Source: an uncultured Oscillospiraceae bacterium (GTDB taxonomy: Bacteria; Bacillota; Clostridia; Oscillospirales; Acutalibacteraceae). From it: a stretch of 59,764 bases of DNA. Below the pieces are notes generated by a model. It was not told the origin of the DNA. It saw nothing but the letters and a program-made list of their open reading frames with translations, and did no database searches. Shown here piece by piece: positions 8,126 through 17,039 of the stretch. The translations under genes were made by a program, and so were the position numbers. Where the stretch lies: positions 1-59,764 of the forward strand of contig URCA01000020.1 in NCBI GenBank assembly GCA_900546265.1. The letters are read 5' to 3'. Positions within the stretch are counted from its first letter, which is position 1. Each line of letters opens with the position of its first letter.

Positions 8126-8614
8126 ATGCAGCGAAGGGACCGGGAAAACTATTATCTGGACATCGCCCAGGCGGTGCTGGGCCGGGGCACCTGTCTGCGC
8201 CGGAATTTCGGCGCCATCATTGTCAAGAACGATCAGATTCTGTCCACCGGGTATGCGGGCGCGCCGCGGGGGCGGCAGAACTGCAGCGATCTGGGCGTCT
8301 GCCTGCGGGAAAAGCTGGGGGTCCCCCGGGGGGAGCGGTACGAGCTGTGCCGATCGGTGCACGCGGAGGCCAACGCCATCATCCACGCCTCCCGCAGCGA
8401 AATGACGGGCGCCACCCTGTATCTGGTGGGCGTGGACGCCCAGACGGAGGAGCTGGTGCCCGACGCGAGCCCCTGCTCCATGTGCAAGAGAATGATCATC
8501 AACGCGGGGATTTCCCGGGTAATCATCCGGAACACGCCCGACTCTTTCACGGCCATTTACGTGCAGGACTGGATCGAAAACGACGGATCCCTCCAGGGGG
8601 AACGGGGCTACTGA
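8126..8614 (+). CDS. comEB: dCMP/deoxycytidylate deaminase (ComEB family)
   Basis: 162 residues. The zinc motif CRSVHAEANAI (about 71-81) and the second half-site PCSMCKRMIINAG (about 115-127) are those of the dCMP deaminase family, which makes dUMP for thymidylate synthesis. YAGAPRGRQNC and the following cysteine-rich segment match the substrate region of ComEB-type enzymes. The start is the ATG at 8126 because GAAAGGAG is seven bases upstream; an earlier TTG in frame is less likely. It is a single-gene unit between its own promoter and a terminator, next to cdd on the other strand, so two pyrimidine deaminases sit back to back. Confidence 0.9.
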   Translation: MQRRDRENYYLDIAQAVLGRGTCLRRNFGAIIVKNDQILSTGYAGAPRGRQNCSDLGVCLREKLGVPRGERYELCRSVHAEANAIIHASRSEMTGATLYLVGVDAQTEELVPDASPCSMCKRMIINAGISRVIIRNTPDSFTAIYVQDWIENDGSLQGERGY

Positions 8615-8636
8615 GGCAGCCGCCGGAAAACCGCTT

Positions 8637-8666
8637 GCGGGCCATGGACAGTGGCCCGCCTTTTTT
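8637..8666 (+). terminator. Terminator of the dCMP deaminase gene
   Basis: An 8-bp GC-rich stem (8637-8644 with 8652-8659) followed by six T. Confidence 0.8.
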
Positions 8667-8680
8667 ATGCGGCCGGGCGG

Positions 8681-10072
8681 CTATTTGTATTTTTTGACCT
8701 TCTGCATATTGTTTTTCCGGCGGTTGCGGTTGTGGACGATATTGAGAATAATATACAGCACGAGCAGGCCGACCAGCAGGCCGATGCCCGCGTAGAACCA
8801 GGGGGAGGACAGGAAGCCGCGCACCTTTTCCCACACGGCGAGAATCTGGCTTTGCTCCACCGATTCCCCGGCCACCAGCTCCACCTCGCCGATTTTTTGA
8901 TCCAGGTTGACGTACAGCTCCACCTTGCCGTACACCGTCCCCTTTTCCACCGGCGCGTCCACCGTCTGCTTATACAGGGTGATTTTGGGCAGGATGTCCT
9001 CGCTTTTCAGGGCGTTATACACCACGGTGGCGAACTCCTCCTTGGGCACAAGGGGCACCTTGTCCTTGCTCCAGGCCAGGTTCACGCCCACATGGGCCAG
9101 GATTTCGTTCTTGGTCAGCACCGGCTTATAGGTGAAGGAATTGAAGGCCCATTTATACAGGGCCTTGGTATCCAGATAAAACGGGTTGAGGGTGCCGTCG
9201 GCGGCCTTTTCCGGGCAGCCCATGACGATCACCATGTAGTCGTAGCCCTCGGCGCTGGCCACCGAAGCCAGGCACCAGCCGGCCAAATCGGTGAATCCGG
9301 TGCGCCCGAACTGCATAGGCTCATAGTAGTAGGGGGAGGAGGGCTTCATCATGCTGTTGCCGGTCGTCAGCGTCCAGGGCTTACCCTTGGCGGTGGGGTT
9401 GATGTCGTAGGACCAGACCTTTTTCGTCAGGGTGTTGAACAGGGGATAATCCATGACCGTGCGCATGATGCGGTAGATGTCCCGGGGGGTGGTGTACTGG
9501 GTCAGGGCGTCCAGGCCGGTGACATTGGCGAAGGAGGTGTGGGTACAGCCGAGCTCTTTGGCGTAGGCGTTCATCCCCTTGACGAAGTCCCCCACCTTGC
9601 CGGTGGGGCTGAGGGTGGCGGCCAGGGTGACCGCCGCGTCCCCGGCGGTCTGCAGCAGGGAGGCGGCCAGCAGATCCTTAATCGTCCAGGTCTCGCCGAA
9701 ATCCATGTTGGCGGTGGAGATGCCGGTGCCGGCGACGAAGCTGTTGAACATCCACACCTCATAGGTGCCGGTGGCGGTTGCCACGTCAATATTGTTTTCC
9801 TCGATGAGTTTGAGGGCGTAGGCCCCCACCATCAGGCGCACCAGGGCGGCGGGGGCGCGCACCTCGTCGGCGTTTTTCTCAAACAGCACGGTGTCCTGCT
9901 CCGGCGTCAGGCCGAGATAGACCACCAGGGCGGCGGGAGAGGAGACGGTCAGGTCATCGGGCAGCTTATAGGGCGAATCCGCCGCTGCGGGCAGGGCGAG
10001 CCCCGCGCCCAGCAGGCAGACGGCCGTCAGGAGGGCCAGAGCAGATTTCCAACGATGTATGATTTTCTTCAT
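8681..10072 (-). CDS. DacF-like penicillin-binding protein homologue with degenerate active site
   Basis: 463 residues from the ATG at 10072 (GGGG seven bases upstream; another ATG lies two codons earlier). It has a signal peptide ending near AAADSP, a peptidase S11 (D-Ala-D-Ala carboxypeptidase) fold, and a C-terminal membrane helix followed by a basic tail. All three catalytic motifs are altered: the SxxK site reads ALVR (Ala76, Arg79 in RAPAALVRLM), the SxN site reads TAG (142-144 in QTAGDAAV), and KTG reads RTG (257-259 in FGRTGFTD). Surrounding residues such as SFANVTGLD and the TTPRD segment remain conserved, so the fold is kept while the acylating serine and lysine are gone. It is most likely a non-catalytic cell-wall protein on the outer face of the membrane. 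Confidence 0.85.
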   Translation of the reverse strand: MKKIIHRWKSALALLTAVCLLGAGLALPAAADSPYKLPDDLTVSSPAALVVYLGLTPEQDTVLFEKNADEVRAPAALVRLMVGAYALKLIEENNIDVATATGTYEVWMFNSFVAGTGISTANMDFGETWTIKDLLAASLLQTAGDAAVTLAATLSPTGKVGDFVKGMNAYAKELGCTHTSFANVTGLDALTQYTTPRDIYRIMRTVMDYPLFNTLTKKVWSYDINPTAKGKPWTLTTGNSMMKPSSPYYYEPMQFGRTGFTDLAGWCLASVASAEGYDYMVIVMGCPEKAADGTLNPFYLDTKALYKWAFNSFTYKPVLTKNEILAHVGVNLAWSKDKVPLVPKEEFATVVYNALKSEDILPKITLYKQTVDAPVEKGTVYGKVELYVNLDQKIGEVELVAGESVEQSQILAVWEKVRGFLSSPWFYAGIGLLVGLLVLYIILNIVHNRNRRKNNMQKVKKYK

Positions 10073-10187
10073 AGACATTCCCCAATGTTCTCTGGTATAC
10101 TATTGTACAGGGTGACCCCCGGTTCATTCGGATAAAAGGCGGCGGCTGTACGAGCCCTGACGGGCCGGCAGCTACCGGTTGTTCTTT

Positions 10188-10216
10188 AGTATACCACAAT
10201 CATTTCCAATTTTCAG
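10188..10216 (-). promoter_or_regulatory. Possible promoter of the DacF-like gene
   Basis: On the minus strand CTGAAA (10216-10211), 17 bases, then TATACT (10193-10188) preceded by TGG (an extended -10). It would give a leader of about 110 bases. Confidence 0.4.
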
Positions 10217-10269
10217 CGGGAATTTTGAGTTTTTGCGATTGTTTTTCAGAAAGTGTGGAGGAGTTATCG

Positions 10270-10953
10270 ATGGTTTACATCACCGGCGACCTGCATGGGG
10301 ATCTGGCCCGCCTGTCCGCGCCCGATATGCGGCAGGTGAAAAAAGGGGATACCCTGATTGTCTGCGGCGATTTCGGCTTCATCTGGAATGGGGACCGCCG
10401 CGAGAAAAAAATCCTCAAGCGGCTGGGGGCGCTGCCCTACACGCTGCTGTTCCTGGATGGTCGGCACGAGAACTACGATTTGCTGGCCGCGTATGAGGAA
10501 AGCGAATGGCATGGCGGGCGCGCGCAGGTGATCGAGGGAAACCTCGTGCACCTGATGCGGGGAGAAATCTACGACATCGAGGACGAGAGCTATTTCGTGT
10601 TCGGCGGCGGGGAAAGCGACGATCACGACCTGCGGGCCGACAGCAAGACCTGGTGGGAGGCGGAGATGCCCACCGCCGGGGAGATGACCCATGGGCTCGA
10701 GAACCTGGAGGCCCATGGCAACCAGGTGGACTACGTCCTGACCCATGAGCCCTCCGCCCGGTCGAGCGGGTATCTGGCCAGGGGGGCGCGCATCAACGGG
10801 GTGAACGTCTACCTCAACCAGGTGGAGGAAAGGGTGCGCTTCAAGCGGTGGTTTTTCGGCTGCCTGCACATGGACAAAACCATGAGCAAACAGCATATCG
10901 CCGTGTTCAGCCGGGTGGTGCCGGTGCACGAGCCCCATCACAAGAAAAAGTAG
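10270..10953 (+). CDS. Calcineurin-like metallophosphoesterase
   Basis: 227 residues from ATG 10270, preceded by GGAGGAG. Metal motifs appear in order: GDLHGD (about 6-11), CGDFGF (about 32-37), then DGRHENYD where the usual GNHE has arginine in place of asparagine, a VLTHEPS histidine motif (about 157-163) and GCLHMDK near 200 in place of the common GHxH. So two of the five canonical metal-site blocks are altered. Members of this family hydrolyse phosphomonoesters or nucleotides; the substrate is unknown. A GNAT gene follows 10 bases downstream, likely in the same transcript. Confidence 0.82.
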   Translation: MVYITGDLHGDLARLSAPDMRQVKKGDTLIVCGDFGFIWNGDRREKKILKRLGALPYTLLFLDGRHENYDLLAAYEESEWHGGRAQVIEGNLVHLMRGEIYDIEDESYFVFGGGESDDHDLRADSKTWWEAEMPTAGEMTHGLENLEAHGNQVDYVLTHEPSARSSGYLARGARINGVNVYLNQVEERVRFKRWFFGCLHMDKTMSKQHIAVFSRVVPVHEPHHKKK

Positions 10954-10963
10954 GGGACGGGAC

Positions 10964-11821
10964 ATGGAGCTGGACAAACATATCCGGGACAACGCCGCCC
11001 GCCGGGAGAGCTTTATGGCTTTGGCCGAGCGGGTTTTCGGGCTGTCCTTCCGGGAGTGGTATGCGGGGGGCTGGTGGTCGGAGCGATACCGGCCCTACGT
11101 GCTGGCGCACGGAGACCGGGTGCTGGCCTGCATAGCGGTTAACGTCATGGACACCGCCTGGCGGGGGAAGGATCGGAGGTATATCCAGCTGGGCACCGTC
11201 ATGACCGATCCAGCCTGCCGCGGGCAGGGGCTGAGCCGCCGGCTGATGGAGGCGGTGCTGGCCGACTGGGAGGACGCCTGCGACGGCATCTATTTATTCG
11301 CCAACGAGACGGTGCTGGAGTTCTATCCACGGTTCGGCTTCGAGCGAGCGGCGGAGTACGAGTGGACGCTGCCCGTCCGACAAGAGGCGGGGCCCTGCCG
11401 GCGGCTGGACATGGACAGCGCCGCCGACAGGGAGCGGCTACGCCGGGCGTACGATCGGGGAAGCCCCTACGCCGCGCTACCGGCGCGGAACAATTTCGGG
11501 CTGCTGATGTTTTACGCCGGCTCCGTATATAAGGAAGCGGTGTATTATATGGAGGATTGGGACATGGCCGCGGTGGCGGCGCGGAACGAGGGGCGGCTGA
11601 TCTGCCTGGACGTGTTCGGCGGCGGGCAGGTTCCCCTGGCCGCGGTGCTGGCCCGCCTGGCACGCGGGAAGGAGGACGTGACCCTAGGGTTCGCGCCGCC
11701 GGACGGGACGGGGGCCGCCGTCCGTCCGCTGGGCGGGGACGACGCGCTGTTCGTGCTGCGGGGGAAGGAGAACCCGCTGCGGGAGGGGCGGCTGCGGTTC
11801 CCGGCCCTGTCCCATGCGTAA
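10964..11821 (+). CDS. GNAT-family N-acetyltransferase
   Basis: 285 residues. The N-terminal GNAT domain shows the acetyl-CoA loop in DPACRGQGLSRRLMEAVL (about 83-100) followed by IYLFANETVLEFYPRFGF, the usual beta-bulge and YxxxGF ending. The C-terminal 130 residues look like a second, degenerate GNAT-like lobe, as in two-domain acetyltransferases. It probably shares a transcript with the phosphoesterase gene. The substrate is unknown. A strong bidirectional terminator follows. Confidence 0.8.
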   Translation: MELDKHIRDNAARRESFMALAERVFGLSFREWYAGGWWSERYRPYVLAHGDRVLACIAVNVMDTAWRGKDRRYIQLGTVMTDPACRGQGLSRRLMEAVLADWEDACDGIYLFANETVLEFYPRFGFERAAEYEWTLPVRQEAGPCRRLDMDSAADRERLRRAYDRGSPYAALPARNNFGLLMFYAGSVYKEAVYYMEDWDMAAVAARNEGRLICLDVFGGGQVPLAAVLARLARGKEDVTLGFAPPDGTGAAVRPLGGDDALFVLRGKENPLREGRLRFPALSHA

Positions 11822-11827
11822 GGACGC

Positions 11828-11868
11828 AAAAAACCGCCGCGGAAGCAACTCTTCCGCGGCGGTTTTTT
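11828..11868. terminator. Bidirectional terminator between convergent genes
   Basis: A perfect 18-bp stem (11828-11845 with 11851-11868) with six A at one end and six T at the other, between the rightward GNAT gene and the leftward ABC exporter operon. Confidence 0.9.
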
Positions 11869-11871
11869 GTA

Positions 11872-13083
11872 TTATCCGTTCATTTCGGTGGCGGTGGGGG
11901 CGAAGCCGCTGCTGCTCTGCCGCCGCAGGCGGCCGAGCACCAGGGCCACCGAGAAAAAGGCGGCGGCGAAGCCCAGCTGCACCAGTATGTCGCCCACGAC
12001 AGGGGCGAGGACGGCCCAGTCGTATCGGGTCAGCGCGGTGATTTTCTCCAGCGCCGAGGTATACCAGAAGGTAGGGGTGAAGCGGGAGACGGTGAGGATG
12101 CCGTCGCCGAGCAGCTCCAGCGGCACGAAGGCGCCGCCCAGGAAGCTGAGAGCCAGGGCCAGAAAGTTGGCCACCGCATTTTGAACATTGCCCCCCCTGA
12201 TGAACAGGGAGACGAGAAAGCTCAGGCTGAGGGCCACGATCAGGTAGACGAAGGAGTTGCCGATCATCAGCAGGACGGTGCGGGGATCCGCCCCGCCCAG
12301 CCGGCCGCCGTAGATAAGGAAGCCGATGATCACCGTCAGGCACCAGAAGGCCGCCCCCACCAGGCCGGTGCACAGGCTCAGCTGCAGGTTCATCGTCCGG
12401 GGGCGGATGGGGGCGCACAGGTTACGCATGCGCAGATCCGGACGGTTGAACACCATCATGACGTTGCTGACGGTGAGCACCAGCAGCACCATCAGGATAT
12501 ACCCCATCATCCGGTAGTATATCGCGAAGGTTTCGTCCACCGGGGAGCTGCCGCCGAACCGCTTTTTTTCCACCGGCGCCTGTACCTTCAAATCCTCCGA
12601 GACGGCGGCCAGGCGCTGGGCTTCGGACAGGCCGGGCAGGGCGGTTTGATACAGGCGGGCGGCGGACAAATACTGCTCCACCAGGCGGTTCATATAGGTG
12701 CCGGAGGCGGAACCGGGGACGGCGGTCTGCTCCACCCGCATGGATCCGCCCGCCGCAAAGTCGGCGGAGAAGCCGGCGGGGATGACCAGGATGTAAGAGA
12801 CCTGGCGGAAAAACAGGGCGTCCTGCAGGGCCTCCTTGTCGTCCGGCAGCTCTTTGAGATCGGCGTTCTGGGCGAGATAGGCGATGAGGCCCTGGGAGAG
12901 GGGGGAGCCGCCGTCCCGATCCACGACGGCGACGGCGGTTTTGGTGCGGTTGAAGGTCTGGTCGTTCTGCTGCACAGACATGGAGGTCATCACCACCGAC
13001 AGGGCGGTGAAAATCACCAGATAGATGAGAAACGCCGCGTACCGCCGCCGGATGACCAGGGCGCAGGCATTAAATACTTTCAT
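11872..13083 (-). CDS. ABC-2 type transporter permease (distal subunit)
   Basis: 403 residues: one N-terminal membrane helix, a large extracellular domain (about 45-200) and five to six C-terminal helices, the layout of YhgE/NatB-like ABC-2 export permeases. It is the last gene of the leftward operon ATPase-permease-permease and overlaps the preceding permease by 14 bases. The pair probably forms a heterodimeric exporter. Cargo may be a drug, antimicrobial peptide or lipid; the sequence does not decide. Confidence 0.85.
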   Translation of the reverse strand: MKVFNACALVIRRRYAAFLIYLVIFTALSVVMTSMSVQQNDQTFNRTKTAVAVVDRDGGSPLSQGLIAYLAQNADLKELPDDKEALQDALFFRQVSYILVIPAGFSADFAAGGSMRVEQTAVPGSASGTYMNRLVEQYLSAARLYQTALPGLSEAQRLAAVSEDLKVQAPVEKKRFGGSSPVDETFAIYYRMMGYILMVLLVLTVSNVMMVFNRPDLRMRNLCAPIRPRTMNLQLSLCTGLVGAAFWCLTVIIGFLIYGGRLGGADPRTVLLMIGNSFVYLIVALSLSFLVSLFIRGGNVQNAVANFLALALSFLGGAFVPLELLGDGILTVSRFTPTFWYTSALEKITALTRYDWAVLAPVVGDILVQLGFAAAFFSVALVLGRLRRQSSSGFAPTATEMNG

Positions 13084-14218
13084 ATTTCCGCCTCCGAAGG
13101 AAGAGCACCGCGCCGCCGAACAGCGCCGCGGCCATGGCCAGCAGGACGCCGATGTCGAGGAAGAAGCGGTGGTAGGTGTCGAAATAATACAGGCAATAGA
13201 AGGCGTCCGCGATGCGGGCGGCCGGGTTGAGCCAGGCGACGGCGGGGGCGTTCTGGGCCACCTGGTAGCTGATGCCCTCCATCATCAGGCCGGCCAGGAA
13301 GCAGCAGACCATGGACAGGCTGACGAGCAGGCCGGTTTTGGTTATGGGGCTCAGGCGGGTGGCGGCCGAGAGGAGGGCGCCCAGGGAGACGCCCACCAGG
13401 CTGCCCGCCAGGCAGGTCAGCAGCACGAGGCCGAAATGCGGGCCGAAATCCACCCGCAGCACCAGGGCGATGTAGGCCAGGGTGGTCAGCAGGCAAGCGC
13501 TGTGGATGGTGAAGCCGCTGAGCAGGTCGGCCAGCACCATCTTCATCTTTTTCACCGGGGCCAGGCTGCGGCGCGCGCCCAGGGGGGAGAGGTTGGCCTG
13601 CAGATAGGTGATGATGTCCATGCCGGTGAAGCTGCCGTACAGGCAGACCATGGCCAGCAGGGCGTAATAGTAGTTAACGGTGGCGGAGGGCCTGGCGGCC
13701 GAGAGAGAGAATTCCTGGGTGTAATCGGCGCCGCGGCTAATGGCGGCGATGGCGGCAGGCAGGGCGTCGGGGTTTTCCCGGGCGACGCGGGACAGGGAGG
13801 CGGCGGTCTGCCGGTACTCGTCCAGAAAGCTTTTCAGGATGGTCTGGTTCAGGCCGTCCTCCTTGACGATCAGGCAGGGGACGCCCTGCGCGTCCAGGCG
13901 AAAGTAGCCGGTGACGGCCCCCTTATCCAGCAGGGCGTCGGCCTCCTGTACAGAGGCGGCCCGGGTGAGGAGAAGCAGGCGGCCCTCCCCCTCGGCGGAA
14001 ACGGCGTCCAGAGTGCCGGAAAAGGCAGGATCCGCCTGATAAGCCTCGTCGGCCACCACGGCGGCGGGGATGGGGGCGAAGGCATCGGCGCTGTCCAGAC
14101 GGGAAAAGGCGAAGAAGAACAGGGTGGCCAGCAGGAGGGGGAACACCCAGGTCCAGAACAGGGTGTCCCAGGTGCGCACCGAAACCCGCAGGCGGTAGAT
14201 ATATTGGTTCCAGAACAT
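13070..14218 (-). CDS. ABC-2 type transporter permease (proximal subunit)
   Basis: 382 residues with the same topology as the following gene: helix near 20-40, outside domain, then a block of helices from about 170 on, including LVGVSLGALLSAATRLSP. The two permeases are similar in design, suggesting an old duplication. It begins 16 bases after the ATPase gene and overlaps the next permease. Confidence 0.85.
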   Translation of the reverse strand: MFWNQYIYRLRVSVRTWDTLFWTWVFPLLLATLFFFAFSRLDSADAFAPIPAAVVADEAYQADPAFSGTLDAVSAEGEGRLLLLTRAASVQEADALLDKGAVTGYFRLDAQGVPCLIVKEDGLNQTILKSFLDEYRQTAASLSRVARENPDALPAAIAAISRGADYTQEFSLSAARPSATVNYYYALLAMVCLYGSFTGMDIITYLQANLSPLGARRSLAPVKKMKMVLADLLSGFTIHSACLLTTLAYIALVLRVDFGPHFGLVLLTCLAGSLVGVSLGALLSAATRLSPITKTGLLVSLSMVCCFLAGLMMEGISYQVAQNAPAVAWLNPAARIADAFYCLYYFDTYHRFFLDIGVLLAMAAALFGGAVLFLRRRKYESI

Positions 14219-14234
14219 GTCATTTCCGCCTTTC

Positions 14235-15167
14235 TCAGTCCCGCAGTTCCTTGCCGGTGATTTCCAGGAAAACGTCGTTGAGGGTGGGGGGCTCGGAATA
14301 CACCCGGCCGAAGGACAGGCCCTGTTTGTTCAGGCAGTCCAGCAGGGTGATGAGGTTATGGCCGCCGCTTTGGCACCGGACGGTCAGCCGGGCGTCCGCA
14401 TAGTCGGCGCCGGTGACGCCGGGCAGGGCCCGCACCGTCTCCAGGGTATCCGGCCCGAGGGCGTAGATCTCCACGGTGATGGTCTCCCCGGTGCGGATCA
14501 TGGCCTTGAGCTCCTCCTTGGTGCCGGTGGCGATGGCCTTGCCCTTATCCATAATCATGATCCGGCTGCACAGCTGCTCCACCTCTTCCATGTAGTGGCT
14601 GGTGTAGACGATGGTCGCGCCCTCCCGGTTGAGCCGCTCGATGCCTTCAAGAATGGCGTTGCGGCTTTGGGGATCCACCGCCACGGTGGGTTCGTCCAGG
14701 ATGATGAGGCGGGGCTTGTGGGCGACGCCGCAGGCGATGTTCAGCCGCCTGAGCAGACCGCCGCTGAGCTTTTTGGGCAGGAAGCGGCGGTAATCGCCCA
14801 GGCCGGTGAAGGCGACGGCCTCCTCGACCAGAGGGGCGCGCTTTCGTTTATCCGGCACATACAGGCTGCAGAAGTAGTCGATGTTTTCCTGCACGGTCAG
14901 CTCGTTGAAGACCGCCACGTTCTGCATGACAATGCCGATGTCCCTCTTGATGTCGTAGGCGTCGGGGGACATGGGCTTGCCGAAGATTTCCACCCGGCCC
15001 TTGTCGTATTTCAGCAGGGACAGGGTGCAGTTGATGGCGGTGGTCTTGCCCGAGCCGTTGGGGCCGAGAAGGCCGAAGATTTCCCCTTCGGCGATTTGCA
15101 GGCCGAAATGATCCAGCGCCACCAGGTCGCCGTACCGTTTGACCAGATTTTCCACTTGAATGACCAT
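14235..15167 (-). CDS. ABC transporter ATP-binding protein (exporter, drug/peptide type)
   Basis: 310 residues from the ATG at 15165-15167 (GGAGGG upstream). Walker A is GPNGSGKTT (about 37-45), the signature reads LSGGLLRRLNIACGVAHKP (about 134-152) and Walker B is LIILDEPTVAVDPQ. The segment after 220 is the C-terminal domain typical of DrrA/CcmA-type exporter ATPases. It is the first gene of the operon and lies divergent from a two-component system, the common arrangement for antibiotic- or peptide-sensing exporters in Firmicutes. A palindrome in the shared intergenic region may be the response regulator site. Confidence 0.9.
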   Translation of the reverse strand: MVIQVENLVKRYGDLVALDHFGLQIAEGEIFGLLGPNGSGKTTAINCTLSLLKYDKGRVEIFGKPMSPDAYDIKRDIGIVMQNVAVFNELTVQENIDYFCSLYVPDKRKRAPLVEEAVAFTGLGDYRRFLPKKLSGGLLRRLNIACGVAHKPRLIILDEPTVAVDPQSRNAILEGIERLNREGATIVYTSHYMEEVEQLCSRIMIMDKGKAIATGTKEELKAMIRTGETITVEIYALGPDTLETVRALPGVTGADYADARLTVRCQSGGHNLITLLDCLNKQGLSFGRVYSEPPTLNDVFLEITGKELRD

Positions 15168-15244
15168 AGAGCAGCCCTCCGTTTCTATCTTCCAGTATAC
15201 CAGGGTGCCGGGGTAAGGGCCAGTGAAAAGGATCACAACCGGAC

Positions 15245-15258
15245 GTGACAAATGTCAC
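15245..15258. promoter_or_regulatory. Candidate response-regulator site between exporter operon and two-component genes
   Basis: GTGACA and TGTCAC are separated by two bases, a 6-2-6 inverted repeat. A minus-strand -10 box TATACT lies at 15199-15194 without a good -35, so an activator is plausible; the palindrome centre is about 64 bases upstream of the expected start, near the -61.5 position used by many activators. That the neighbouring NarL-type regulator binds here is inference. Confidence 0.5.
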
Positions 15259-15340
15259 CAGTTGACGCGCCGTTCTGTACAAGGCGGGCGGGATATGCTA
15301 GAGTAAAGACAGCGGTTCTATAGCGAAAGAGGGGGATGTC

Positions 15341-16411
15341 GTGCGACGGTTGGCGGACAAGGGCATACTGCTGGCCTGCGGACTGACGCTGCTGTTTTAC
15401 CGCCCGCAGGTGGGGGCGATAGATGTGGCGGCGCTGCTGACCGCGGTGACGCTGTGCGCGCTGGGCTCTTACTGCGGGGAGAGGTTCCGGCTGGCGGCGG
15501 GGATCCTATACCCCGCGCTGTGCTGCCTGAACGGGGCGTTCCTGCCCTTCCTGCCGGCGCTGACCTACGACGGCTTCAGCGGCCGGCGCCGGCTGCTGTA
15601 TGGGCTGTGGCTGGCGCCGGTGCTGCTCCGGCTGGGAACCGTCCCGCCGGCCCTGACCGTGTCGGTGCTGGTTTTCACCGGGGCGGCGCTGCTGCTCGGG
15701 TTGCGCACCCAGGGGCTGCTGCGGTACCGTAGCCAGTACCAGGAGGCGCAGGACGGCGCCCGGGAACTGTCCCTCCATCTGGAGCGGCAGAACCGGGAGC
15801 TGCTGGACAAGCAGGATTACGAGGTGCGGCTGGCCACCCTCAACGAGCGCAACCGGATCGCCCGGGAGATCCACGACAACGTGGGGCATCTGCTCTCCCG
15901 CTCCCTGCTGCAGGTGGGGGCGCTGCAGGTGGTCAACCGGGACGAAACGGTGCGGCAGGGGCTGGACACCATGAGGGACACGCTGTCGGGGGCCATGGAC
16001 AGCATCCGGCGCAGCGTCCACGATCTCCACGACGAGTCGGTGGATCTGCATATGCAGCTGGAGGCGATGCTGCGCGATTTTACATTCTGCCCGGTGAAGC
16101 TGGACTACGACTCGGGGGAGATGGACCGGGGGCTGAAGCTCGCCTTCCTGGCCATCGTGCGGGAGGCCCTGTCCAATGTGATGCGCCATTCCGACGCCAC
16201 GATGGCATCCGTCACGGTGCGGGAGCATCCGGCGCTGTACCAGCTGATCATCCGGGACAACGGCACCAGGCGGCCCGAAAGCGACGGGCGCGGGATCGGG
16301 CTGAGCAACATGGCCGAACGGGTGGAGGCCTACCGCGGCACCTTCCGCATCGATAGGGACGCGGGCTTCAAGCTGTTTATTTCCATACCGAAGGAGGGGG
16401 TGCGCCCATGA
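15341..16411 (+). CDS. Sensor histidine kinase (NarL/LiaS-type, HisKA_3)
   Basis: 356 residues beginning with GTG (AGAGGGGG five bases upstream). About five hydrophobic segments fill residues 1-125, followed by a coiled stretch and the dimerisation/phosphoacceptor box RNRIAREIHDNVGHLL with His178. The ATPase part has the N box REALSNVMRHS (about 273-283) and the G box DGRGIGLSNM (about 317-326). There is no large outside domain, so the signal is probably sensed within or at the membrane, or through the divergent ABC exporter. Its stop overlaps the response regulator start (ATGA). Confidence 0.9.
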   Translation: MRRLADKGILLACGLTLLFYRPQVGAIDVAALLTAVTLCALGSYCGERFRLAAGILYPALCCLNGAFLPFLPALTYDGFSGRRRLLYGLWLAPVLLRLGTVPPALTVSVLVFTGAALLLGLRTQGLLRYRSQYQEAQDGARELSLHLERQNRELLDKQDYEVRLATLNERNRIAREIHDNVGHLLSRSLLQVGALQVVNRDETVRQGLDTMRDTLSGAMDSIRRSVHDLHDESVDLHMQLEAMLRDFTFCPVKLDYDSGEMDRGLKLAFLAIVREALSNVMRHSDATMASVTVREHPALYQLIIRDNGTRRPESDGRGIGLSNMAERVEAYRGTFRIDRDAGFKLFISIPKEGVRP

Positions 16412-17031
16412 ACATCGTCCTGGTGGACGACGACGCGCTGGTGTGCGCGTCGCTGAAAACCATCCTGGAGGCTGGCGGTGAGGTGCGGGTGGCCGCCACG
16501 GGGGGCAGCGGGGCCGAGGCGGTGGCGCTCTACCGGGCGCACCGGCCGGACGTGCTGCTCATGGACATCCGCATGGCCGGGATGACGGGGCTGGAGGCAG
16601 GGGAAAGCCTGCTAAGGGAATTCCCCGACGCGCGCATCCTGTTCCTGACCACCTTTTCGGATGACGAGTATATCGTCCGGGCGCTGCGCATGGGGGCCAA
16701 GGGCTACCTCATCAAGCAGGATTTCGAGAGCATTCTGCCCGCGCTGCGGGCGGTGCACGCGGGACAGAGCGTGTTCGGCGGCGAGGTGATGGGACGGCTT
16801 CCGGGGCTGATGCAGAGCGGGGGCGGCTTCGACTACGCGGCCCGGGGTCTGAGCGAGAGGGAGCGGGACGTCATCGAGCTGGTGGCCAAGGGGTGCAGCA
16901 ACAAGGAGATTGCCGACGCGCTGTTCCTCAGCGAGGGAACGGTGCGCAACTATCTCAGCGGGATCCTCGACAAGCTCGAACTGCGGGATCGCACCCAGCT
17001 CGCGGTGTTTTATTACCACCACCCGGCCTAA
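16408..17031 (+). CDS. Response regulator, NarL/LuxR family
   Basis: 207 residues. Receiver domain with acidic VDDDA (about 6-10) and phosphorylation site Asp53 in LLMDIRMAGMTG; the conserved threonine and lysine are in LFLTTF and AKGYLIK. The C-terminal helix-turn-helix LSERERDVIELVAKG through SEGTVRNYLSGIL (about 148-190) is the GerE/LuxR type. It is coupled to the kinase gene and is the natural regulator of the divergent ABC exporter. A terminator follows. Confidence 0.92.
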   Translation: MNIVLVDDDALVCASLKTILEAGGEVRVAATGGSGAEAVALYRAHRPDVLLMDIRMAGMTGLEAGESLLREFPDARILFLTTFSDDEYIVRALRMGAKGYLIKQDFESILPALRAVHAGQSVFGGEVMGRLPGLMQSGGGFDYAARGLSERERDVIELVAKGCSNKEIADALFLSEGTVRNYLSGILDKLELRDRTQLAVFYYHHPA

Positions 17032-17039
17032 GCAAACAG

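Noticed and set aside
8651..10135. Long open frame on the plus strand opposite the DacF-like gene
   Set aside because: High GC keeps antisense frames open; the product is a His/Gly/Val-rich string with no motif or ribosome site, while the minus-strand gene has clear family features.
11557..13230. 557-codon frame across the GNAT end and the permease gene
   Set aside because: It crosses a strong bidirectional terminator and has low-complexity composition; the genes on both strands have real domain motifs.
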